64,000 nucleotides of DNA from Carposina sasakii. Its lineage: Eukaryota > Arthropoda > Insecta > Lepidoptera > Carposinidae. Where the stretch lies: contig CP053155.1 in NCBI GenBank assembly GCA_014607495.2, forward strand, positions 11,780,001-11,844,000. The letters run 5' to 3'. Positions 1 to 11,092 of the stretch are shown here, piece after piece; the stretch's first letter is position 1; each line of letters opens with the position of its first letter. The notes under the pieces were generated by a model. The model had not been told where the DNA came from and ran no database searches. It saw nothing but the letters and a program-made list of their open reading frames with translations. The position numbers were made by a program, and so were the translations under genes.

Positions 1-1194
1 CCTGCATACGGATAATACATGGGGAAATACTACAAGTCCATTATTATAGTTTCACAGCAGAGTGTGCTATTGGCGTTAATGTAGCCTACGCCGTGTGGAC
101 CACTCACTGGCAAACATTTGCTTGTACTTTTACGCGTCGTCATGCGTCACCCGCGCAATGGCGACGCTGTTTTCTAATAATAAACTTTGTTAGGACCTCT
201 TCTGTATCTTTGCTCCGTGGTCTCGACTACACGGACCAAGCTTCTGTTCTGAATGTCAGCTTTTTTGGTCCGTCGTTCGTACGCTGCAAATGTCGGGAGA
301 AAACGATTTTTGAGCATACGCTGAAAGTTATTTTATCGGACCGTTAGTTGTAATAGTGGCATATTATGTCAGATGACGTATTAATATGAGAATATTTAAC
401 GATATATCTATAACTTTTAATATAACGGACTTTTCTCATATATTTAAATATTTTTCTATTAAACAAATATGTTGCAAGTGAAGAGCTTGTTCTTGTCAAC
501 TGATTTAAACGATATCCACGCAAGCACATTATTTCGCTGCCGATCTTATATGAAATACATGAAAAATGTATAGTATGTATATTATCCATTGCATAAAGAA
601 ACAAATTTAAACCCTGCAGAAATGAATGCGAGACGCGCCTCTTATTAAAAAGATCCGATTTTTCCATATTATGATTGCCTTCTCGATACGTCATCTCCAA
701 TCGATTGTTCTTTACTATTCGCTTCTATTTCACGTTCGATCACTTTTGCACAATATGACAGGCTCGTTCGAGTCATCCCCTTGTGCATATTAAAATGTAA
801 ATCAACGCCAGTGGCTGGCATCGTCTTTTTTTTACACGAAATCGATCCAACACCCGTAATCGAGATCGACTGGGATAGTCACGTCGGTAATATATTTCAG
901 GGTGCCGTAAAGACATCTAATACCAAATCTTTTTTACTTATTCCAATATGTGCGAACATAAAGAATTTCTTTGGAGTTTTACGATGTAATAAAGTTCTTA
1001 ATCGAGAATTAATGTTAGGATCTGTTGAGTTTCGATGTTCGGACTGTGTCTACTTGGAACATTTATATTGGGAAAGATTTCATATTTAATCAAATTTTTA
1101 TATAATAGATAGATCATTAAATGTTTTGTTTACATTCAGTTTCACTAAAATGATTAAATATTTTGTAAGTGTAATATGGGACTATTATTACTCT
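1..1194. other. No recognisable gene or repeat
   Basis: AT-rich single-copy-looking sequence. Open frames of 84 aa (93-347, plus), 118 aa (344-700, minus) and 102 aa (781-1089, plus) show no motif, no signal peptide and no splice context that I can support. If the signal-peptide exon at 5047-5134 is real, this is part of that gene's first intron. Confidence 0.5.
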
Positions 1195-1360
1195 ATTATA
1201 TTGTGTCCGGCACAACAGTCCCATCGGACTATAAGAGTGACCGAATAGAGGGTGCATCTGTGCTTGAGCACACTCTTGTGCACCATAATATCTCCTGCGC
1301 ACCTGGCAAATCTGCGTAAAGATTGGCCTTGGCCACCTTGACAGAAATACGACTGGAGAC
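1195..1360. repeat. Dispersed lepidopteran repeat fragment
   Basis: The stretch contains 'CCCATCGGACTATAAGAGTG', 'GAGCACACTCTTGTGCACC' and 'GCGCACCTGGCAAATCTG' in an order I recognise from memory as a very common lepidopteran interspersed repeat. It was not matched to a named family and has no coding potential. It abuts the foldback element starting at 1366. Confidence 0.5.
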
Positions 1361-1365
1361 AATAG

Positions 1366-1513
1366 GGTCGATTCCGGCAGTCACACTTAAACCTAAAGAA
1401 ACCTAATCTTAGTCAGGTCTATCTCTCCGTTCTTAACATAAATGGCTGAGAGAGAAAAGGACAGGTAGGACTAAATTTACGTTTAGGTTTAAGTGTGACT
1501 GCCGGAATCGACC
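1366..1513. mobile_element. Foldback MITE, perfect 32-bp terminal inverted repeats
   Basis: The left end starts GGTCGATTCCGGCAGTCACA and the right end is its exact reverse complement, ending CGGAATCGACC. The arms are identical for 32 bp (1366-1397 and 1482-1513). The interior also pairs imperfectly (CTTAGTCAGG near the left, CCTACCTG-like near the right), so almost the whole 148 bp can fold. No reading frame is present, and no clean target-site duplication was seen. It is a non-autonomous DNA element of unknown superfamily. Confidence 0.75.
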
Positions 1514-2044
1514 ATATTATCATGAATAAATCTACACTCATTATAAAATCTTACAGAATACCAACGAATTACACGACTGATCTCCTATAAAAAATAACCG
1601 TGCAATAGCCTGCGCCAATCAAAAGCAGACATGGCCACATTAATTGCTCTCATAAGTCGTACATAGGTCGTTTTATCGGCGGGCCGTGCCTCAACTAATG
1701 CAAATGACGAGCGCCGCGTGTCTATAATGTTGGGTGTTATAACAATTTAAGAAGGAAAACAACAATAACTGCTGTCGGCTTTATACCCCGCCTTTTGTGG
1801 TCGGATAAAAGAAAATGAACTACAGACAGACGGAGGATTAACTTGGCGTTATTGGTGATGGTCTGGTTGAGGCTTATGTTTTCTTTGTAAACAGGCAGAA
1901 AGGCATACTGCAACCGTCCGACTCGATGTGATTTCGTGCCTATAGATACATATTCGGATATCACTTTCACAGATGTAGATGGACTATTCCATCATGGATA
2001 GATGGCTTGGTGGGTGGCAGAGTAAGTCAAATTACCACAGATGG
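1514..2044. other. No feature seen
   Basis: AT-rich, with no motif or repeat that I recognise. An open frame of 77 aa on the minus strand (1737-1970) has no supporting feature. Confidence 0.4.
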
Positions 2045-2045
2045 C

Positions 2046-2405
2046 TGAACTACCCCACCAACATAATACATATACGCGGCTGAGTTCGCAAAAATAAGCT
2101 AGCCCGCAGGATCATAAAGGAGGTTCCACAGTCACGTTTAGCATAGTGGGGACAAGTTGCTAGCTTATCGCTTAAGAGAATGCTCGAGTTCGTTAGTCGA
2201 CTCTTACGATATGCACGAAGCAGATGCAGCTGATGTATTCTAAAATTATTAATAAATAAATGGAAAAAAATCTTCACTCGAGTGGGAATCGAACTCACGA
2301 CCTCTGCATACCGTGCTAGTGCTCTAACCACTGAGCTACCGGGTCAATTACGCGGTAGACGAATTTTACCATCTCTTTTCTAAATTACATATTGCCAACG
2401 ACAAG
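2046..2405 (-). mobile_element. tRNA-derived SINE with attached X repeat
   Basis: On the minus strand the head reads CCCGGTAGCTCAGTGGTTAG (A-box-like) and GAGTTCGATTCCCACTCGAG (B box), as in a tRNA-derived RNA polymerase III promoter. It is followed by a T-rich stretch and ATTTATTTATTAATAATTT. A second block (the 'X repeat', about 2100-2240) contains 'ATCATAAAGGAGGTTCCACA' and 'GCAGCTGATGTATTCTA' on the plus strand. The anticodon arm does not pair well, so this is not a working tRNA gene. Related copies lie at 12184-12475, 15730-15805, 28590-28700, 28845-28925, 47822-47866 and 60668-60815. Confidence 0.75.
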
Positions 2406-3638
2406 ATATTGATGTATTCTAGTAAAGCATGAGCACAGGAAAGAGCGCATTTTAGATTTTTAGCCAACTAAGCCAACCAAATAGCATCAAAATAATACAG
2501 TACTATTTATTAAGAGCAAACACAAGAAAGGCATATTTGAATTGAAATAACGCAAACTGTTTATCCTCGGATTCCAGTAAATCAACAGAAATTGATTTCA
2601 CCACAATTTCGTTCACTTCGCAGTACCTACACCTTCCGAACGAGGGCCAATTATTTGTTGAAGCGTCAAATAACAACAGGCAAGTCCAACAAAAAAACAT
2701 TGGAGGCGGAAAATTAAATAAAACTAAGTTCACCGGGTTTAAAATCGGTACTCTTGCCCGTTTTCAGGCAAATGATCTAATTATGCGGGACTCCGAGTCC
2801 CATTTTTGCTTGAATTTTATGTTAATATTACACACGGTATGCTAATGGTGAATATCAGAGTATTCATACGGAACCACTATTTGACCTTTCTGTGCGGTCC
2901 GGTGTGGGCCTAAATTATAAATGTAGCAAATATGCTAATTTTCGAGTTGCTTCTGTGGGATGAAGTTGGCTCCAACTATGGGCATGGGGACAACAAGTTA
3001 GTAGTTCATCTTACTGTTATACTAAAAATGTACATGACGAGGTTCGTACAATTTAGCCTATTATGCGATGCAATAAAGAGTAATATAGGTACTCTGTACA
3101 CTTTTCCATTTTTATAACTGAATTATTTTGAAGCAAAAAGCACAAAAATTTCACTGGATAATGAAATTCTGTTTGGTAGCCTAAGCAAGATACAGTGAAT
3201 CGCATATTGAGATCGAGATAAATAAGAAAACAATTTAAAGATTTAATCTATAATGTCTAAATTTGACCTCAAGAGTACCTATACGTACTTAAGTAATTAG
3301 CTGTTACCATTCCGAAGTGTGATTTAAACAGACACATTATTTAAACACGATGATATATGTATACAATAAATAAATCAATAATAAACTACTATTTTATTTG
3401 CACTATGTCATGGGACAGTATTATTTTCACGGTTCTGGGAACCTTATGCTTAAATTATTTGAATGGGATAGTTAATTGGAATTTCAACTTTCGGGTGCAT
3501 GAAATAAACCCTCTCGCATTCAATGATATTTCAATTAAGTTTCATTGTTAATTACGTAATCATTTTATAAGTAGATAATAGTTTTGAAATTCAATAATAT
3601 CAAAATTGTCGGATGCAAAAGTAATCATTATTTGTGTA
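2406..3638. other. No feature seen
   Basis: AT-rich sequence. The short open frames (for example 2503-2733 minus, 2932-3117 plus, 3357-3551 plus) have no recognisable motif. It would be intronic if the 5047-5134 exon is real. Confidence 0.4.
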
Positions 3639-4036
3639 TACTGGGTGTAAAAAGACAACTTCGTTTTTTTAATACCTCGTATTTTTTGTAACATTACGAT
3701 CATTTTTTTCTATGAAACCAACCCTGGGAAACCACGGGTTTCCAAGATATTGAGGTCCAAAGTTACATGCATTTTTTTTACATAAATCCGAAATCGGTTA
3801 ACAAACATTTTATTCAAAGATACTCGTACCATGTCCAAGTGTTAAAATGTTAGTATTATAGGTACATTTGCACTTTGCGCATCAAACGAATACCTACATT
3901 GTTTGTAATAAAATATTATTTTTTTTCATAATTTTTTGTCGTTTCTCAGGGTTGGTTCTATAGAAAAAAATTATCGTAACTTTATAAAGAATGCGAGGTA
4001 TCAAACAAACAACGTTGTCTTTTTACACCCTGTGTA
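3639..4036. mobile_element. MITE with GGGTGTAAAAAGACAAC terminal repeats
   Basis: The left end CTGGGTGTAAAAAGACAACT and the right end GTTGTCTTTTTACACCCTG are inverted. Subterminal blocks also pair: 'CTATGAAACCAACCCTGGGA' on the left against 'TCTCAGGGTTGGTTCTATAG' on the right, and 'AATACCTCGTATT' against 'GAATGCGAGGTAT'. The flanks are TA-rich, consistent with a TA target. About 395 bp, non-coding. The end motif resembles that of the element at 53084-53351. Confidence 0.7.
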
Positions 4037-5040
4037 TTTTTATACCCTGATATTACCTATCACTACGGGCTATATCAGAACTTAATCTAAGTGAAATTAA
4101 AAGCACCCTGAAGCAGTATATGGCAATTGCACGGGAACCCAACTTTCATAGAGGTCAAGGACTAATAAATTGTTAAAAACGTCCAATGTGCTTTCAAATT
4201 ATGGATATGGATAATTATGGATAAAATGTATAAATGGCCGTATAAATTTCTAGATTTGACTAACTGACGCAGTTCAATTTAGATCTTTAAAAAAAATAGT
4301 GCAATGTTCTAAGGACAGTTACAGAACCGTCTTATAAAAATAGAACAAAATCTAATTTAAATTAACTTCGCAGCTACTGCAAGAAATCACAGAACAACAA
4401 TGTAATAAGTAGATAAGATATTTACTTCAGGGATTATGTCATATGTGGTTAAAAACTAAAGTTGAAATAGGAGCGAACCGCATAGTACCCGATCATACCC
4501 AAAATCGTCAAATTCATAATTTACGTACGACAATAAGACCGTTTCAAAGAAATTTCGACACAGCCGTAATGATTATAGACCTCGGACTCGTTCCATACAA
4601 TCAAATTAATTCCCAGCCGACGTCGTCAAGCCATTTTAACATATTTTTTTACTTAGAATAACTTATTAGTGACATGCAACTACGTTACACCCTTATTTCT
4701 TCTGATTCGAGGCAAACAACTAGGCTACGGTTAAAATCACATCACAGGTAATATAGGAAAATACGAGTGTAACGTTGATAACATTTATGAGGCAATAATA
4801 GTTTTGATCCTTTTGCCAATAATAGCCCAATTGCTCAAATTATTGACAGGTACAGTCGTACGCAATAAACTTTTAAAACTAACTTAAAATGGCACATAAA
4901 TAACAAACATTATGGCAATTCGGGAGATTGAAGAAGGGTCAAGAATAAATTGCTTGCTTAATACTGTCGATAAATATACTACTAATCAGTAGGTCGTATA
5001 ACTAAACCTATATCTAACTTAAGGTATTCTTAAAAATAAG
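4037..5040. other. Candidate intron, no feature seen
   Basis: AT-rich sequence immediately downstream (on the minus strand) of the splice donor at 5041-5046. A plus-strand open frame of 72 aa (4443-4661) has no support. I see no further exon. Confidence 0.4.
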
Positions 5041-5046
5041 ACTCAC
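5041..5046 (-). other. Splice donor GTGAGT
   Basis: Read on the minus strand, the coding frame ends GCTGCTG followed by GTGAGT, close to the eukaryotic 5' splice-site consensus. The intron falls after the first base of a codon (phase 1), as is common between signal-peptide exons and the following extracellular-domain exons. Confidence 0.65.
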
Positions 5047-5134
5047 CAGCAGCGTCGGCTTGAGTGTTCAGGAAGAGGAGGCAGGCAAACAGCAGAGCGG
5101 CGGTGCGATGGAGGGCGCGACGCCGCTCTCGCAT
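5047..5134 (-). CDS. First coding exon with signal peptide (secreted or membrane protein)
   Basis: The ATG at 5134-5132 has A at -3. The 29-residue frame starts MRERRRALHR, a basic n-region, followed by a hydrophobic core TAALLFACLLFL and a polar end NTQADAA with small residues suited to signal peptidase. One base later the frame runs into GTGAGT, a splice donor. The surrounding sequence is much richer in GC than the AT-rich background. Seen directly: start codon, hydrophobic core, donor. Known: a phase 1 intron after a signal-peptide exon is frequent in genes for immunoglobulin-like, cadherin-like and other extracellular proteins. Inferred: the gene reads leftward and its remaining exons lie outside the window. 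The product cannot be named from the leader alone. The plus-strand frame at 5064-5360 is a shadow. Confidence 0.7.
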
Positions 5135-5360
5135 CTTACCGGCGCCCGGCAGCGCCTGTGCCAAAAACACCGTGACAACCCACTACACGCCACATCTGCG
5201 ACACTCCTGCGCAGCTGAATCTCCGCCTCCCAAGGCAGGACTTGCCCTTAACTACTTACGATACGGCTTACACGCTACACACATCACAACCGAGTTTTGC
5301 CACTTAATTTTTAAACAACTAACTTTATCACAAAAATACGACAACCGCTTCGATGATTAA
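5135..5360 (-). promoter_or_regulatory. Candidate 5' UTR or promoter-proximal region
   Basis: A GC-rich block continues directly upstream of the start codon at 5134. On the minus strand a possible splice acceptor (TTTTTGGCACAG, intron end at 5156) precedes the short GC-rich leader GCGCTGCCGGGCGCCGG. The start codon could therefore sit in an exon preceded by a 5' UTR intron, or the transcript could begin further right. Two upstream ATGs are present, neither in a long frame. I see no clear TATA box. Confidence 0.35.
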
Positions 5361-5943
5361 TAAAAAAAATTCGAAATATTTTTGAATTGAATTACTTTAC
5401 TTAGATTATATGATAGATTTTTTTTAGTAAATTTAAGCTAATGTAAAATCGTAACACGTAGACAACGAGAGGATTAAAAACTATTTATGTACAATACAAA
5501 TAAGTTTGCAATTGTTAGTTTTTTTTAAAAGTTATGCTTGAGGTTTATTTAGGTATAGGTTTTGCGAGCCAGAGCATTTTCGGAAGCACAGTTTCACCGA
5601 GACCGCGGCGCATTTTCATCCATATTCCATTGTTATAAGCCACTTGTATTCCTCAACTGTACAGTCGCGAGCAACCACTGCACTTGCACGTTCGTCCGAA
5701 AGCACACACTATGTCAATATTCCCAATCATACACATGTTTCGTTTGACGTGTCACACGTCATCATATCAATCATGCGTGTCGTTCTGATGCTGCACCTGG
5801 AATGGAAGGAAGAAGTTGTAGACCAGCACTGACCATGTCAGGAAATGTGGTTGTGCTGGTCATGGAGTTCGAATGCGGATTTGTGTTCGTTCCGTTAGTA
5901 ACCTATTTTTTCTCTAGATTATAGCAGTCATTGGAGATATTTA
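5361..5943. other. Upstream region with a GC-richer patch
   Basis: 5361-5555 is AT-rich without features. 5560-5880 is richer in GC and contains the palindrome at 5745-5761. Short plus-strand frames here (5562-5747 and 5644-5832) overlap in different phases and have no motif. If the exon at 5047-5134 is real, this is 0.4-0.8 kb upstream of its start codon and could hold promoter elements. Confidence 0.35.
5745..5761. promoter_or_regulatory. Palindromic bZIP-like site
   Basis: TGACGTGTCACACGTCA reads as two TGACGTGT half-sites in inverted orientation around a single central base. TGACGTG is the core of several bZIP-type binding sites (CREB/ATF/XBP1-like). The position about 0.6 kb upstream of the signal-peptide exon makes a regulatory role possible. 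This is inference from motif alone. Confidence 0.4.
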
Positions 5944-6323
5944 TACAGGTGTTTTTTCGTTGCCACCCTTAACGAAGGATACGTACTCTATCACATCAAA
6001 TAAAGTAAGTTTATGCCAAAAAATACTGGGAAATAATGTAAATTTTTTGATTTTTTTTATTACTTGATCGGGCGAAATTTATAGTGTCCAGTGTTTATGC
6101 TGGTTTTTTCATAGACAGATATTAATTGTTTCTCGTGAAAAAATCTTGCTACACGCGTCAATGTGCATTTATGCAGAAAAACGCAGTCTATTTACTCAAC
6201 TTTGGACCCTAGTATTTTGGAAACCAGACACTTCCCAGGTATGCTTCCATGGAGAAAAATGATCGTGATAATGAGGAGATTCCGTAGTTTTCGGGAACGT
6301 TGACTACCAAAAATCATCCTGTA
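5944..6323. mobile_element. MITE with TACAGG ends and TA target
   Basis: The left end TACAGGTGTTTTTTCGTTGC and the right end (reverse complement TACAGGATGATTTTTGGT) are imperfect inverted repeats. Each side is flanked by TA, giving a possible TA target-site duplication. About 380 bp, no reading frame. The end sequence is related in style to the elements at 3639 and 53084. Confidence 0.5.
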
Positions 6324-6364
6324 TATGTATCTATCAATGTGGTCGAGGCGAAACAGGGATTTTT

Positions 6365-6435
6365 GGAACGTACTAAATGTAGACCTATAGTCTCTGCCAA
6401 CCCCTATTATGGGACATAGGCGTTAGGTTTATATA
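6365..6435 (+). repeat. 'GGGACATAGGCGT' interspersed repeat
   Basis: TAGTCTCTGCCAACCCCTAT followed by GGGACATAGGCGTTAGGTTT. Related copies are at 7565-7610 and 16238-16300 (plus), and in the reverse orientation ('TAATCACGCCTTTATCC') at 37802-37872 and 58443-58510. I recognise this as a common lepidopteran repeat but do not know its element class. Confidence 0.55.
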
Positions 6436-7564
6436 AACCACAGTCACCATTAATTCGAGCAATGACGTAGGTAAGTATGAAATAACAGCAGAAAATGTTC
6501 AGTCTCAAGAAAGAGAGAGAGAGTAGCAAAAATGTCACAACTTTCTAATAGTTATACTTACTAACTTTGGTACATATTCTACCTTACTACTAATACCCAG
6601 AGGTGCAATATTCGGAAAAGTTTAGTGCATATCCGTCGATTCACAAAAGTTAAAATAAACGGACTTGAACTGCACCGAATTCAATAACCTAGACCTATTC
6701 CGATACCGTAGCGTGTAGGGTTACCATAATTTGGTAATACTAGAGACGCAGGTACGTTATTAGTTAGGTTTATTTATATACAACCTATTTATAGATCATA
6801 AGGTCTACTGAGAGCCAGCCGAGGGGGCCTCGGAAACATGACGATCACATAATTTTCAATCATGGGTGAAATTTTTAAATGTTATTCTATGTTGGGAAAC
6901 TCTACTTGGTTTTAACACTACAATTTATACATCAATAATCAAAATTCACAGTACTCCAAAAAACCATAATGTGCGGTCACCAGAAGAGCAAGGAACTAAA
7001 TATTCAAAGATAGGGAGAGAAGTTGCGATCGTACAACTTATAATATAACTCTAACGTCCCTTCCAATAATGGAGTCCCGCGAATATTTATAGAACCGTAT
7101 ACGATAAATGGAACAGTGCACGAGTCACAAAGACACTAGCGCCTTCTTCGCGGGACTTCATAACTGAAACGAAGTCTAATAATACCGGACCAGGTGTGAC
7201 CGGCCGGCAGCAGATAGACCCATTTGCATAGAACCTCTTCTGTCCGAGATATTATACACCCTGTCGCATAAATATCAGCCTATTATTCCACGGACAAGCT
7301 TCAATTTCGAATAGAAACAGGGTTTCCAGTAATTGTCCAAGCTATTTTTACGTTCTAAAATATTTTTCTTTGTGGTTACCAAAACTAGGGATTGTTTCTA
7401 TTGTGGAAGCGAGACGCCCCGCTATGTATTGTTTACTCCGACAAATAACATGGAGGTAAACAAGCAAAATCATTAATGCGAGTGTTACGAGTACCTACTT
7501 ATATTGATCAAATTATATTGATCACGGAGATAAATAAAAACACATTTACGTAAAGATTATATAA
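6436..7564. other. No feature seen
   Basis: AT-rich sequence. The short open frame at 6866-7048 has no motif. Confidence 0.4.
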
Positions 7565-7610
7565 AATCTCCTACCCCTAAAAGCCATTAGGCGTGAGGTT
7601 AATTAATGTA
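7565..7610 (+). repeat. Remnant of the 'AGGCGT' interspersed repeat
   Basis: CTCCTACCCCTAAAAGCCAT followed by TAGGCGTGAGGTTAA is a degraded copy of the family at 6365-6435. Confidence 0.4.
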
Positions 7611-10190
7611 TGTTATATAAAATTATTGTCCGATGTTTCACGAACGTATAGAATGTCAATGCAAAAACAATTTTGGTCTATCTAAATAATCATTTCCTTG
7701 ACAGATCTTTTGCATATATCAGATTAAATCTTCAATTCCTTTTCATATAAAGTTTCAAACAAAAAAAAAAACAATATTTGTATGTATTTCTTTTGTAAAC
7801 TTCTTTTTTTATTGTAATGTTTTGTGTACAATAAATAAATAATAATAATAAGATTTTTATTGATTTCTAGCAATGAAATTGGCCGTAAATGAATTCCTTC
7901 ACTGTCGCCTCGTGAACTAGAAAGCTTACTTCCTTCAAATACTGGCGACGTTTGAGCAGGCACGACCGAGGTCGGCAATAATCATCTATCATGCCAAGAC
8001 TCAGAAACGTTTAATCAAGTCTCAATCTTAATTAAGTCACTAACGATCTTATTTGCAAACTCGATGCTCACTCGGCGGAACTTCTATTTTTAACTTTTAA
8101 TAGGATTTGGGCAATTTGTTGACGTTTGTTAGTTAAGAAGTCGAAACTGGAGCTTAAAAGAAGCTTTGTCAAAAATAACAAGTGTATATATTGCTTTGAC
8201 CTGATTATTAACAATTGGTTTAATTGCAATGACATTACTAAAGCTTAAATAGGTGTGTAATGAATCTCTGTACTATAGTTATATAAGTACATAATATGAA
8301 AAAGTTACTCGTACAATCCCAATCATTTTTTTAAATCACATCAAAAAGTCTGCCTCAATGCTCTTGATACATGAAACTAATGTATACAGATAATAAAACT
8401 GTAACTGATAGCTGTTTGTGCCACCGATTTGGATCTCGAGAATTTAGAATCACTTAATATTAAGTGAATATGCTCCGGTGCAGTGTAACCGATTAAACAT
8501 ATAAATGGTAATAAAGTAATAATAATAAAGTATCACTTCCAGTTTTCCGAATGGAAAAACAGTAAATCATAAGATAATTGACAGCAACACGATACATTAT
8601 ATAAGAATTGAGTATTTTGAGTAATAATTAGAGCATTTCATGCAATTTTACCATTTATATTTTTTTAACTTACTTACATTTACATGATAGGAAGAAAAGT
8701 TTAACTATATCGATAATCTAGTCATCATCTTTCTACTCTTATCCTATTTATTCATTTTTATTTCACTATTTTTATTATTGCCTTCATTAGACAAAGCTAG
8801 CAAACCTAAAGTAGGTATTTGGAGAACGTAATTTTAGTTATATAGGTATACCAAGAACTTTCTTACACATTACACAGATCACTTAACAGCAGCTCAAAAT
8901 AAACACATCAAAAACAAACCAGCGTCAAAACAAAACGAACTCGTAACATTGTAAATGCCACTATACTTTTTTGGCAATCAGAGCCTATGTCCGTACATTC
9001 TCACTATGAGTTAGTGCCAACTTCAACCTGACCACTACGGGTTTAGCGTTCGTTATTCTACGCGGCTATTTCGCCATTGCGCAGTGTACGATGATTTGAT
9101 GACCTAGCGTAATCGTACTGCAGAATAGAGGTTGATTTACTGCCGAGTCGTTTATACTGTGCCATTTTATTGATACGTTTAGAGTTCGCTTTAACTAGTC
9201 ACCACATAATTAGTGGTAGCATCGGGAACACTAATTCGAACAGCGAGTTTCATTATAAAAACTAATTGGTGTACTGAAAGCAAACTTATTAAAGAAATCA
9301 CCTCAATATTGAACACAATTGAATTATTACTCACCATTAGTATTCTGTATACTTTTGTGTATATAGGTATAATTATTTTTTTATTATTTGCTTATTTCAT
9401 AAATGTGGAAGTAATATTCTTACATTTCCATTCAAGATCTAGACAACAATTGGCAGCTGCAGGACTAGTCACTTTTTCTTCAACTGAATTCTACATAGGC
9501 AACTATATTTTTGACAATATCGCTACGAAAAAATCTAAACGCAAGTAATCTGTCGATTTGGGTCACATTACTCGTATTGCATAAAAACAACTTTTCCTTG
9601 TCCAAAGTTCCGCCAACTAGAAAAAGTCATAATATCAGCGTGGTTCTATTTTTATTAGAAAACAAGCGAAACCAGGTCATACTGTGAGTACGTGGACGAC
9701 GCCAGCAAATAGTTGACAGTCCTCAAGCACACCGCGATGTAACTGGAATGAGTTTCGCCAAATAATGCGCGGCGGCGTTAATTGTTCAGTATATAATTGT
9801 TTAACAAAAGAAACCATACTCGTATCACATTAGCAAAATGAATTCAAATCGGTTGATTTGAATACATTTTTTATGCAGTTACACCGATTATTTGCGTATA
9901 AATTCAAGACGCTTCCAATTTAATTTAGTTTTGGTAGTACAATGTATAGAATATAATATGTCCTATTACATTAAATACGATTAGCGGCATTCTCTCTCTC
10001 TTTAAATATAAAAAGAAACACGAATTTTCAAATGCCAATCAATCAAGAGAGAATCGATTTTTTTTATCTATTCTGATCTTTTCGTAAAAATATTCGGTGT
10101 GATTGAGCCGGCAGAGGAAACATGCCATGCAGTAACTGTACATATGCTTGTCAACGTTCCGATCTACGCAAACAATTCTAGACTACATAC
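7611..10190. other. No recognisable feature
   Basis: About 2.6 kb of AT-rich sequence. The longest open frame, 111 aa on plus (9213-9548), has a hydrophobic middle (residues about 35-65) but is AT-driven, without homology I recognise. GC-richer patches at 9000-9170 and 9655-9780 have no clear structure. Confidence 0.4.
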
Positions 10191-10224
10191 ATTATTTTCA
10201 TTTTATTTTTATATATCGCGCAAT

Positions 10225-10300
10225 GTAACTACGGCTATGGCGGCGTAGCAGCTACGGTGTAGTAGCTACGGCGAAGCAGCTACGACGTAGTTCTATGGCA
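10225..10300. repeat. 14-bp minisatellite (GTAGCAGCTACGG type)
   Basis: Three consecutive 14-bp units, GTAGCAGCTACGGT, GTAGTAGCTACGGC and GAAGCAGCTACGAC, are followed by GTAG. Each unit contains the near-palindrome GTAGCAGCTAC. It is part of a GC-rich island in AT-rich surroundings and probably a piece of a dispersed repeat. Confidence 0.6.
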
Positions 10301-10394
10301 TGCTACGAGAATGCGCGTGAGCAGGTTTAATTTGCGTCAACTTTCTATTCTATATTAAACCGATCTTAACTAATAATTTATTAATCTAGATTAC

Positions 10395-10625
10395 ACATCA
10401 GCTTATTGCAGTCTAATGCTGGATGGAAGTCTCCTCCAGGGCACGCCATAATAGAAGGTTTTTGCCCATAGTCACCACGCTGGGAAGGCGAGTTGGTGCC
10501 CGCAGTATGATTTTCGGACTAAGTTGCGGACGGCGCTGCTGGGCACCTTCCGGAAACTTTTATCTCTTACGATATCCACAAGCAGACATGAGGTCGTGAT
10601 ATTCTACTCAGCAAACACCACACAG
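10395..10625 (-). mobile_element. Retroposon 3' end, minus orientation
   Basis: Read on minus, it contains CCAGCGTGGTGACTATGGGC, GGCGTGCCCTGGAGGAGACT and a terminal GACTGCAATAAGCTGATGTG. The same order occurs on plus at 29936-30092 (CCCAGCGTGGTGACTATGGA ... GCAATAGGCTGAAG). These look like 3' ends of one non-LTR element or SINE family. No reading frame of useful length. Confidence 0.6.
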
Positions 10626-11092
10626 TAAAACCTACCTAGCTTAATTAAGGGTATTTTGTTTAAGAAAGCTTGTAAAAAAAAACAAGTTAGCATAAGTAAT
10701 GAAGGATAAAAATAATTCTAAAAAGTTCTGTAGTAGGTACAAAAAAGGTTCATCTCACTTTGCAACAAAATCCTTTTACCACTTTTACCCTTCAACAAAT
10801 AATGTAATATTCGAGCTCTTTTCTCAAATTCCAGACTAGCATCTTCTTTTACAACCCACATGTGGTAAAACCGCTTTGCTTTCGAGTTATTCGACGGAAC
10901 ATTAGACAGAAAATTTTACCACTTTGAGCGTAGGACTTTACTGTTTTCCGATATCCTTTTATGTTCTAGAAAGATTTTAATAGTAATAATGAAATCTTGC
11001 AGATTTCAGATTAATTACAGTCATTAGAAAAATATGTGTTCTGCTTATATAGGTAGGTTACTTCTATAAAAAATATAAGTAACTATGTAGTT
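10626..11092. other. No feature seen
   Basis: AT-rich sequence with no motif I can support. Confidence 0.4.

Noticed and set aside
2280..2345. tRNA-like sequence with B box on minus
   Set aside because: The T arm is good but the anticodon arm does not pair, and the same sequence recurs with a common tail, so it is a SINE head and not a tRNA gene. The same applies at 12365-12440, 15730-15770, 19081-19142 and 28870-28915.
5064..5360. 98-aa plus-strand frame over the signal-peptide exon
   Set aside because: It is antisense to the leader exon and only open because of the local GC-rich sequence.
9213..9548. 111-aa open frame with hydrophobic middle
   Set aside because: AT-rich sequence readily gives hydrophobic frames; there is no motif, no splice context and no recognisable family.
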